Assembly: GCA_031555955.1 (NCBI GenBank)
Contig: JAVBTY010000085.1
Location: 1 to 16,950 of the forward strand
Source: Azoarcus sp031555955
GTDB lineage: Bacteria > Pseudomonadota > Gammaproteobacteria > Burkholderiales > Rhodocyclaceae
Reading direction: 5' to 3'
Length of the DNA: 16,950 bases
The notes under the pieces were generated by a model. It made no database searches. It saw nothing but the letters and a program-made list of their open reading frames with translations, and was not told the DNA's origin. Both the position numbers and the translations under genes were made by a program. Positions within the stretch are counted from its first letter, which is position 1. Each line of letters starts with the position of its first letter. Below are positions 1 through 6,295 of this stretch, piece after piece.

Positions 1-768
1 GACGGCTCCGAGACGCTCTCTGCGGTCACGGTATCGAACATCCCGGAAGGCGTCACGATCAGCGGCACGGACAAGGACGGGAACCCCGTGAGCTACACCG
101 CGCCCGCTGGCGGCGGCAGCGTGACGCTGACCGACTGGGACTTTACCCAGCCCGTTAACATGGAAGTCCCGAAAGGCACGCCCGACTTCACCCTTGATCT
201 GGAAGTGACCTCGACCGAAGCCAACGGCGACACCGCGACCACGCCCGCGACGATCGACATCACCAACGTGCCTGCTGTCCCCGTGCCGCAACCCCCGGAG
301 GCGGACCCGGCAGGCGTAACGGGCACTGAAGACACGCCTTACACCTTCGCATGGTCCGACTTCAACGTGAATGATCCCGATACGCCGGACGATGATCTCA
401 GCATCAAGATCACCAGCCTGCCCGTAGATGGCACGCTCACGTACAACGGCGCTCCGGTCACTCCGGGCACACAGATCAGCAAGGCTGACATCGATGCGGG
501 CAAGCTCGTCTTTACCCCGGATGCGAACGAATCCGGCAACGACGCCAGCTTTGGCGGCAACGCCGGAACGGGCGACCAGAAAGCCGACTACGCCAGCTTC
601 AAGTTCACGCCCTTTGATGGCGCGCTGGATGGCGCTGAAAAGACGATGGTCATTGACATCGCCCCGGTCGTTGACGCCCCGACGCTGGACGCCAGCGCTG
701 GCGCGCCGGTCGACGGCGGCGCCACGGTCACCTACCCGCTGACCATTGACCCGGCCCTGACCGACACC
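1..768 (+). repeat. Adhesin tandem repeat unit 1 (256 codons)
   Basis: This unit runs from DGSETLSAVTVSNIPEGV to the base before the next DGSETL at 769. It holds a T1SS-adhesin-type beta domain, then a linker rich in Pro, then a cadherin-like domain beginning at TEDTPYTF. Its true upstream boundary is outside the window. Confidence 0.8.
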
Positions 769-2865
769 GACGGCTCCGAGACGCTTACGGCGGTCACGGT
801 ATCGAACATTCCGGAAGGCGTTACGCTCAGCGGCGTGGATAAAGGCGGAAACCCCGTGAGCTACACCGCGCCCGCTGGCGGCGGCAGTGTGGATGTGACC
901 GACTGGGACTTTACCCAGCCCGTCGACATGGAGGTCCCGAAAGGCACGCCTGATTTCACGCTGGACCTGGAGGCGACCTCGACTGAAATCGACGGCACCA
1001 CCGCGAGCACGCCCGCGACGATCGACATCACCAACGTGCCCGATCTTGCTCCCCCGGAAGCCAGCGACGGCGCGGTGTCGGGCACTGAAGACACGCCTTG
1101 CGTCTTCGCATGGGGTGACTTCGGTGTAACCAATGGCGACAGCATCAAGATCACCAGCGAGCCTGCCGACGGCAAGCTGACGCTCGATGGCGCCGCCGTT
1201 GCGGTGGGGCAGGTGATCAGCCAGACCGATATTGATGCGGGCAAGTTCGTCTTTACCCCGGATGCGAACGAATCCGGCAACGACGCCAGTTTTGGCGGCA
1301 ACGCCGGAACGGGCGACCAGAAAGCCGATTACGCCAGCTTCGGCTTCAAGCCCTGCGACGGCGCGACCGAAGGCGATGAAAAGACGATGACGGTCGACAT
1401 TACCCCGGTGGCTGATGAGCCGGTGGTGACGGTTGATATTGGCGATGAAGAAAGTTTTTCGGGTTCGATCAACGCGAACGATTTCACCAAGGATCCGGCA
1501 ACGCAGGTCTGGGAGTTCAATCCCAAGGCTGGTTTCACGCTCACGGCCATCAAGTCCGACGGTACGGAAGGGGTGGTTGGATTCAGGCCGGGCCGTGGTT
1601 TTGGTGTAGTGGGCAAGACGCTTGGCGATGCCGATACGAATGAAATCGGCTGGGATCCGCAGGCCAATAACGGGGCCGGAGCGTCCGAAAAACTGATCCT
1701 GACCTTCGATAATGCGGTGACCAGTGCGACGACCTCGATTACGTGGCTCCACCCCAAGGAAACCGCCCGCATCACCATTTACGATGAAAATGGCGATGTG
1801 CTCGAGAGCAAGGAGCTTAAGAGCACCAGCAACGACGATGTGATCAACAACACGATCGACGCTCCTGCCGGCAGGCTGATCTCGAAAATCGTGTTTGACG
1901 TTCCCGACAATGCGCCCGGACAGACCCAGTTCAGCGATTACGTAATCCAGAAGATCGAATACGAGGGAATCAAGCGCCCGGTCGATATCTCCGTGACGCT
2001 GGCCGATACCGATGGTTCGGAAGCGGTGACCGGCATCGTGGTAACCGTTCCGGATGGCGCCACGCTGTCGGCGGGAACGCCGAACGGGGGCGGCACCTGG
2101 ACGCTGCCGCTGACCAGCAGCGGCGGTTATAGCTGCACCGTTGATCCGGTTACGGGCAAGGTCATCATCAGCGGGCTGGAGATGATGCTTCCGGGTGACT
2201 CCGCGTCCGGCGGAGAGGTGACGGTTGTCGCGACCGTGACGGATGGCGGGGTGAGTACTGAAACGGGTACGGAATCCGCCACCTATGGCGTGGCGCCTGC
2301 TCCCTCGCCGTTCGCGCCGTTCATGGCGGAGGGCGAACCCGGCGGTGAGGATCATGTCGTGAATATGGCGGCCGGCGCCGATGGAGATGATGTGGCCGGT
2401 GGCGAGGATCAGCCTGTGGAGGATGCGCAGCTGGCAGGCGATGCCGGGGCCGGAGAAGACGCGCAGATGGCTGGCGCCGCGACATCCGGCGAGCCAGACG
2501 ATGGCGGAGACAGTTCGCTGGGCGGTCTGGTTGGCGAAAGCGACCCGCTTGCGCTGAATCTGGGCGAGCCGGGTTCCCCGGGCACGGAAGCCGGAACGGA
2601 TGCCCTGGGCGAGCCGGAGAATCCGCTGAACGTGCAGGATCTGCTGCAGGGCGAAGGGGATGAGGAGCTTGGACAGTATCTGCCCGGCGCTCCGGAGGGT
2701 GATGTTTCTGCCGCGGCTCCGGCGGAAAGCGCCCAGGGCGGAAGCGAACCGCCGCTGGCGGGCGGCGATACGGGCGAAACCGGGCTTGATCTTGCTGGAC
2801 TGGAGGGCGCGCTCTCCAACCCGGCGCCGACACCTCCGCCGGTTTCGGGTGGCCTTGATTTCTGA
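1..2865 (+). CDS. Large type I-secreted repeat adhesin (LapA/BapA-like), 5' end missing
   Basis: Frame 1 is open from the first base, so the gene begins upstream and 954 codons are visible. Likely role: surface adhesin exported by a type I system, working in attachment and biofilm. Visible order: two tandem Ig/cadherin-like units of about 256 and 220 residues, each containing TEDTP and FTPDANESGNDASF-type motifs; a shared module of about 185 residues (bases 1423-1973) with FGVVGKT and DTNEIGWDP; a beta domain resembling the repeats of T1SS adhesins (1978-2277, DTDGSEAVTGIVV); an acidic Gly/Ala/Glu-rich stretch; and a C-terminal motif LNVQDLLQGEG...LGQYL (from 2626), which resembles the VCA0849-type T1SS C-terminal target. 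The tail is Pro/Gly-rich and ends in LDF. No RTX nonapeptides are seen. It is homologous to the 3453-5792 gene from base 1423 onward. By analogy the missing N-terminus may carry a Lap retention module, but this cannot be seen. Three Cys codons (1099, 1354, 2134) are unusual for such proteins. Confidence 0.88.
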   Translation, partial: DGSETLSAVTVSNIPEGVTISGTDKDGNPVSYTAPAGGGSVTLTDWDFTQPVNMEVPKGTPDFTLDLEVTSTEANGDTATTPATIDITNVPAVPVPQPPEADPAGVTGTEDTPYTFAWSDFNVNDPDTPDDDLSIKITSLPVDGTLTYNGAPVTPGTQISKADIDAGKLVFTPDANESGNDASFGGNAGTGDQKADYASFKFTPFDGALDGAEKTMVIDIAPVVDAPTLDASAGAPVDGGATVTYPLTIDPALTDTDGSETLTAVTVSNIPEGVTLSGVDKGGNPVSYTAPAGGGSVDVTDWDFTQPVDMEVPKGTPDFTLDLEATSTEIDGTTASTPATIDITNVPDLAPPEASDGAVSGTEDTPCVFAWGDFGVTNGDSIKITSEPADGKLTLDGAAVAVGQVISQTDIDAGKFVFTPDANESGNDASFGGNAGTGDQKADYASFGFKPCDGATEGDEKTMTVDITPVADEPVVTVDIGDEESFSGSINANDFTKDPATQVWEFNPKAGFTLTAIKSDGTEGVVGFRPGRGFGVVGKTLGDADTNEIGWDPQANNGAGASEKLILTFDNAVTSATTSITWLHPKETARITIYDENGDVLESKELKSTSNDDVINNTIDAPAGRLISKIVFDVPDNAPGQTQFSDYVIQKIEYEGIKRPVDISVTLADTDGSEAVTGIVVTVPDGATLSAGTPNGGGTWTLPLTSSGGYSCTVDPVTGKVIISGLEMMLPGDSASGGEVTVVATVTDGGVSTETGTESATYGVAPAPSPFAPFMAEGEPGGEDHVVNMAAGADGDDVAGGEDQPVEDAQLAGDAGAGEDAQMAGAATSGEPDDGGDSSLGGLVGESDPLALNLGEPGSPGTEAGTDALGEPENPLNVQDLLQGEGDEELGQYLPGAPEGDVSAAAPAESAQGGSEPPLAGGDTGETGLDLAGLEGALSNPAPTPPPVSGGLDF
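769..1422 (+). repeat. Adhesin tandem repeat unit 2 (about 218 codons, shortened)
   Basis: This is a direct repeat of unit 1. Long nucleotide stretches are nearly identical, for example 508-600 against 1249-1341 with only a couple of synonymous changes. The unit is shortened in the linker and in the loop after the TEDTP motif. It carries two Cys residues (codons at 1099 and 1354) where unit 1 has Tyr and Phe. Confidence 0.8.
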
Positions 2866-2886
2866 TAGGTAGTCCGCAGTAACCCT

Positions 2887-2922
2887 AAACACGGCCGCAT
2901 GTTATTGCGGCCGTGTTTTTTT
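2887..2922 (+). terminator. Rho-independent terminator after first adhesin
   Basis: A perfect 13-bp stem (2887-2899 pairing with 2906-2918) has a 6-base loop and a run of seven T overlapping its 3' foot. It sits 21 bases after the adhesin stop codon. Its core sequence matches the terminator at 5812-5849. Confidence 0.93.
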
Positions 2923-3048
2923 ATGCGGGGCAAAAAGCTGAATTGTTGTCTGGAGCGGGATGCCGCAGGGCAGAGCGCCGCCGCCAGCCGCATGGCGGAC
3001 GAGGGCTTTGAGGAAGCCGCCGCAGCGGGTTTCACCGGGGCGGGATGA
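2923..3048 (+). pseudogene. Truncated duplicate of the small conserved gene at 5866-6198
   Basis: Starting at ATG 2923, the frame reads MRGKKLN, then CLERDAAGQ and EGFEEAA, and stops at TGA 3046. From 2938 on it aligns codon for codon with the start of the gene at 5866 (YLKRDAAGQ, GEGFEEE). Near 3041-3045 an extra G relative to the other copy shifts the frame into the stop, and similarity disappears at about 3056. The conserved second half of the family is therefore absent. The simplest explanation is the trailing edge of a tandem duplication that copied the adhesin, its terminator and the beginning of the neighbouring gene. It is probably non-functional. Confidence 0.7.
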
Positions 3049-3439
3049 TTTTTTTGCCCCCACGGTTTTCAGCATGACCGGCCGGGCCGCCTGTTTGCGC
3101 CGGGGCTGGGCGCGCATTTCTCCACGGAATCCGGAAACCGCCCGCGCTCCGGATGCTGCCCGTGAAGCCGCCGTCTGACCCGGGATGTGCCCGGATATCC
3201 CGTGAAAGATCCCGGCGCAGCGCCAGGAAAACCGGGTGCGCGCGGGGATTTGTTGCCCGCAGGGAAAAAATCACGGAATGCCTCCTGCCGATGCGTGACC
3301 GGGATCACAACCTGTCCACAGGTCCAGTACCCCCCAGATCAGGCAGTGGCTAAGCTGGGAACCATGAAGCCCCACCCATAAGTTCCACCCAGGTTTGGTT
3401 TCTGCAACCGCTTCTTTTTAATGCTGATTGTGAACGTTC
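3049..3439. other. Non-coding spacer upstream of the short adhesin
   Basis: About 390 bases lie between the duplication remnant and the Shine-Dalgarno of the second adhesin. Short open frames exist on both strands but none has a recognisable product, and the reading frames look like GC-rich noise. The last 120 bases, from about 3320, become less GC-rich and include a short T-rich run near 3411-3420, so the promoter is probably there. I could not assign convincing -35/-10 or sigma-54 boxes, and I see no c-di-GMP riboswitch core. Confidence 0.5.
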
Positions 3440-3444
3440 AGGAG
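3440..3444 (+). promoter_or_regulatory. Shine-Dalgarno of the short adhesin
   Basis: A perfect AGGAG lies 8 bases before ATG 3453 and fixes the start of the retention module at MATAQPVATV. Confidence 0.85.
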
Positions 3445-3452
3445 ATCTGATC

Positions 3453-5792
3453 ATGGCCACCGCCCAGCCCGTCGCCACCGTTGCTGCCGTTACCGGGCAT
3501 GCTTTCGCCCGTGATGCGGAGGGAGGCCTGCGCCCGTTGCACCCTGGCGATGTCCTGCGCGAAGGTGAGTCCGTCGTGACTCCTGCTGACGGGCGGGTTG
3601 AACTCGCGTTTGGCGATGGCGCCCGCCTCCCGATCGAACACCAGCAGACCGTCGCCATCCATGCCGATATGTCCGAAACCACCCGCGCGCACGCGCCGGA
3701 AGCCCAAGTGTCCACCGCCAGTATCGATCAGGTTATTCAGGCGCTGAATGAAGGCGGCAGCCTCGACGGCATCGAAGCCCCCGCCGCCGGTCTGAGCGGC
3801 GGCGGCGACACCAGCGAAGGCGAAAATTTCGTACGCCTGCTGCGCATTGCCGAAGGCGCGGACCCGCTCGAATTTGAATATGCCGCAAGCGAAAACCCGG
3901 AATCCGAAAGTTTCTCCGCCTCTGGCGGCGATCCGGACGAAGCTGTGTCGGAGCCGGTTTCCACGCTGGAGTCGATAGTATCTCCCGTAACCCCCGCTTC
4001 TGTGGACGCGCCGGTTACGCTGGCGGCTGCGGAGCCCTCCGCTCCGGTGGCAGCGCCCGCTCCGGTAGAACCGTCTGCTCCGGTAGCGCCGCCCGCTCCG
4101 GTAGAACCGTCTGCTCCGGTGGAACCGTCTGCTCCGGTCGAGCCGTCTGCTCCGGTCGAGCCGCCCGCTCCGGTCGAGCCGCCTGCTCCGGTGGAACCGC
4201 CTGCTCCGGTCGAGCCGCCCGCTCCGGTCGAGCCGCCCGCTCCGGTGGAACCGCCCGCTCCGGTGGAGCCGCCCGCTCCGGTGGAGCCGCCTGCTCCGGT
4301 AGAGCCGCCCGTCCCCGCAGCGCCGCCGGTGGCCGATGTGCCGCTGGTGACGGTCAGCATTGGCGCTCCAGTGGTATCGACGGGCATGATTGACCGAACC
4401 AACGTCAAAACAACGACGGAGGGTTTTACGGTTACGGCTTTCAATCCTGATGGCTCGAAAGGGGCGATTGGAGTCGCTTCCCGCGGTTTTGGGGTGTCGG
4501 GTAAAACGGGTAACGCTGATATAAACGAAATCGGGTTCGATCCAGTTTCCGGAAAGTCCGAAGTCCTGGTTGTTGAGTTCAATCATCCGGTGACGAGCGT
4601 GACGGCGACGGTTACGTGGCTCAACAGTAAAGAGCATGCCCATATCACGGCTTATGACGAGCAGGGCAACAATATTTTTGAAACGTCTTTCGCGGGCAGG
4701 GGTGACCCCGCGTATACACCCCATACGTTCGAGGCTCCTGCCGGGACGACGATTGCGCGGATCGAGTTCGATACCCTCGGAGCGGTAAGAGATGCCAATG
4801 GAAACGTTGCTGGTGAGATTGACGATTATGTGGTCAGCAGCATCAGCTACGACGCCATCCTGGGGGACTATCCGGTCACTATCTCCGTGGCGCCGCAGGA
4901 TAGCGACTTTTCGGAGTCGGTGACTGGCATCGTCGTTTCCGTCCCGGCGGGAGTCACGCTGTCGGCGGGCCATCCGAATGGGGATGGAACCTGGACACTG
5001 CCGATGGATAGCAGCGGCGACTACAGTTACCAGGTTGACCCCGTTACGCATGCGGTAAGCATTTCCGGCCTGAACATGTCGGTCCCGGCTTCCTTTAACG
5101 GGGATGTGGCGGTTGAGGCGAGGGCGACCGTAACCGATAGCGGTGCGGAAACGGCCACGGCAACTGGCACGGGTGCCGATCATATCCATGTCGGTGCGGT
5201 CGGCGCGGAAGGTCTGGAGTTGCCCGGTGAGCCAGGCTCCTCGCCTCTTATGGCAGAGAGCGAGTCCGGTGGCGCGGCCCAGATGATGGCTACGACGGCG
5301 AGTGCGGGCAGCGATGGCGCAACGGATGGAACGGACCGGCATGTGGCTGATGCGTCGCCGGTTGGCGGGGGAGATCTGGAGCCGTCCGGTGCTGCGCCTT
5401 CCGGTGAAACGGACGATGCCGGGTCCGGATCGCTGGGCGGCCTGCTTGGTGATGATGATCTGTTCTCGCTGGATCTGGGCGAACCGGATCTTTCGGCCAC
5501 CGGGGCTGAAAGCGGCGCGGATGGCGGGGTTGAGCCGGACGGGACGCTGAATATGCAGGATCTGCTGCCGGGCGAAGGGGAGGAAGGGCTTGACCAGTAC
5601 CTGCCAGGCGCTCCGGAGGGCGGCGCATCCGCCGCGCCCCCGGCGGAAGGTTCGCATGGGCAGCAGGGCGGAAGCGAACCGCCCGCGGGCGGAAGCGATG
5701 CGGGCGCTTCGGGGCTGGATCTCCATGACCTGAACAGCATGCTGTCCAGTCCGGTTCCGACTCCTCCGCCGGGTTCGCACGGCGAGTTCTGA
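3453..5792 (+). CDS. Short LapA-like adhesin with N-terminal retention module
   Basis: This gene encodes 779 residues. Residues 1-145 look like the Lap retention module: TGHAFARDAEG, PGDVLREGE, LAFGDGARLP, then PAAG at 110-113, the expected LapG cut site, and FVRLLRIAEGADPLEFEY. Residues 195-284 are 15 hexapeptides of the type PPAPVE/PSAPVE. Residues 299-469 form a module shared with the upstream adhesin (RGFGVSGKTGNADINEIGFDP, VTWLNSKEHA). Residues 472-570 form a T1SS-adhesin-type beta domain. The acidic tail contains LNMQDLLPGEG...LDQYL (about 699-718) and ends PTPPPGSHGEF. There are no cysteines, no RTX repeats and no signal peptide, as expected for type I export. Known LapA-type adhesins are thousands of residues long, so this is a minimal version without the tandem Ig array. 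Expected role: cell-surface adhesin retained in the TolC-like channel and released by LapG. Either it is a true mini-adhesin or a decoy/regulatory substrate. Confidence 0.88.
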   Translation: MATAQPVATVAAVTGHAFARDAEGGLRPLHPGDVLREGESVVTPADGRVELAFGDGARLPIEHQQTVAIHADMSETTRAHAPEAQVSTASIDQVIQALNEGGSLDGIEAPAAGLSGGGDTSEGENFVRLLRIAEGADPLEFEYAASENPESESFSASGGDPDEAVSEPVSTLESIVSPVTPASVDAPVTLAAAEPSAPVAAPAPVEPSAPVAPPAPVEPSAPVEPSAPVEPSAPVEPPAPVEPPAPVEPPAPVEPPAPVEPPAPVEPPAPVEPPAPVEPPAPVEPPVPAAPPVADVPLVTVSIGAPVVSTGMIDRTNVKTTTEGFTVTAFNPDGSKGAIGVASRGFGVSGKTGNADINEIGFDPVSGKSEVLVVEFNHPVTSVTATVTWLNSKEHAHITAYDEQGNNIFETSFAGRGDPAYTPHTFEAPAGTTIARIEFDTLGAVRDANGNVAGEIDDYVVSSISYDAILGDYPVTISVAPQDSDFSESVTGIVVSVPAGVTLSAGHPNGDGTWTLPMDSSGDYSYQVDPVTHAVSISGLNMSVPASFNGDVAVEARATVTDSGAETATATGTGADHIHVGAVGAEGLELPGEPGSSPLMAESESGGAAQMMATTASAGSDGATDGTDRHVADASPVGGGDLEPSGAAPSGETDDAGSGSLGGLLGDDDLFSLDLGEPDLSATGAESGADGGVEPDGTLNMQDLLPGEGEEGLDQYLPGAPEGGASAAPPAEGSHGQQGGSEPPAGGSDAGASGLDLHDLNSMLSSPVPTPPPGSHGEF
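3780..3791 (+). other. Predicted LapG cleavage site (PAAG) in the retention module
   Basis: Codons 110-113 encode Pro-Ala-Ala-Gly. In Pseudomonas LapA, LapG cuts between the two Ala of TAAG at residues 108-109. The position, the acidic residues just before it (DGIE) and the following FVRLLRIAEG block all agree with that family. Confidence 0.8.
4035..4304 (+). repeat. 15 tandem 18-bp units encoding a proline-rich linker
   Basis: The unit is close to ccgcccgctccggtcgag, encoding PPAPVE. The first seven units mix Ser or Ala at the second position and the last eight are all PPAPVE. Variation is mostly at third codon positions (gtg/gta/gtc, gaa/gag, ccc/cct), which suggests expansion under protein-level selection. 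The array is expected to be prone to copy-number change. Confidence 0.95.
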
Positions 5793-5811
5793 TAATCTGT
5801 AGCAACGCCAT

Positions 5812-5849
5812 GCACGGTCGCATGCCTGTTATTGCGGCCGTGCTTTTTT
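5812..5849 (+). terminator. Rho-independent terminator after short adhesin
   Basis: An 11-bp stem (5812-5822 with 5833-5843, one G-T wobble) has a 10-base loop and is followed by six T. It is related in sequence to the terminator at 2887-2922, including the cggccgtg-type arm and the tgttat loop segment. Confidence 0.9.
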
Positions 5850-5865
5850 CTGCGAGGACAAGAAA

Positions 5866-6198
5866 CTGAAGCTCTATCTGAAACGGGATGCCGCAGGGCA
5901 GATTGCCGCAATCAGCCGCACGGCGGGCGAGGGCTTTGAGGAAGAAGCCACGGAGGGTTCCGCCGGGGTGGATGGTTTTCTGGGCAGGAGTGGCGGTGGG
6001 CATTCGGCGCTGGCGGCCTCGGACATGCGCCTGGTGCGCGTGCTGGAAGACGTGATCGATCTGCTGATCGAACGCGGGCTGATCCGCTTCACCGATCTGC
6101 CGCAAAGCGCGCAAGGCAAGCTGCTGGAACGCAAATCGCTGCGCGCGCAGATGAATGGTCTGGATATTCTTGACGAAGCGGACGAAAAACTGATCTGA
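5866..6198 (+). CDS. Small conserved protein of the 'tryptophan synthase subunit beta-like' type
   Basis: About 110 residues: KLYLKRDAAGQIAAIS, then SDMRLVRVLEDVIDLLIERG, then IRFTDLPQSAQGKLLERKSLR. I recognise this as the short proteobacterial family annotated, misleadingly, as tryptophan synthase beta-like. Its function is unknown and it has no catalytic residues of tryptophan synthase. The conserved YLKRDAAGQ block lies upstream of the first ordinary start codon (GTG 5968). The only candidate that includes it is CTG at 5866, preceded 7 bases away by gagga. No ATG, GTG or TTG exists in frame between the TAG at 5800 and 5968. Either a CTG start is used, or the original ATG was lost when the adhesin was inserted or duplicated next to it. 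A shorter product from GTG 5968 (76 residues) is the alternative. Confidence 0.65.
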   Translation: MKLYLKRDAAGQIAAISRTAGEGFEEEATEGSAGVDGFLGRSGGGHSALAASDMRLVRVLEDVIDLLIERGLIRFTDLPQSAQGKLLERKSLRAQMNGLDILDEADEKLI

Positions 6199-6295
6199 AC
6201 CCGGCCCGCGAGTTGCGTGTGCGCCTGGCGGCGGCGGTGTTTTCCGCCAGCGCTCCGCCTGGATGGAGTGCCGGTTTTATCGGGTATGACTGAAT

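Noticed and set aside
3060..3381. Several short open frames on both strands between the adhesins
   Set aside because: They overlap each other, lack Shine-Dalgarno sites and have compositions typical of GC-rich non-coding DNA.
3049..3452. c-di-GMP riboswitch in the leader of the short adhesin
   Set aside because: It would make biological sense, but I could not find the conserved GEMM core sequences or its paired helices.
4035..4304. CRISPR-like array of short regular repeats
   Set aside because: Units of 18 bp follow each other without spacers and stay in the adhesin reading frame, so this is a coding proline repeat.
3438..5780. A 780-codon open frame antisense to the short adhesin, rich in Arg, Ser and Tyr repeats
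   Set aside because: It mirrors the sense gene through GC-rich codon bias and the 18-bp repeat. The sense frame has a perfect Shine-Dalgarno, recognisable domains and homology to the neighbour.
5866..6198. A true tryptophan synthase beta chain
   Set aside because: At about 110 residues it lacks the PLP lysine region and fold. The name is only a database label for this small family.
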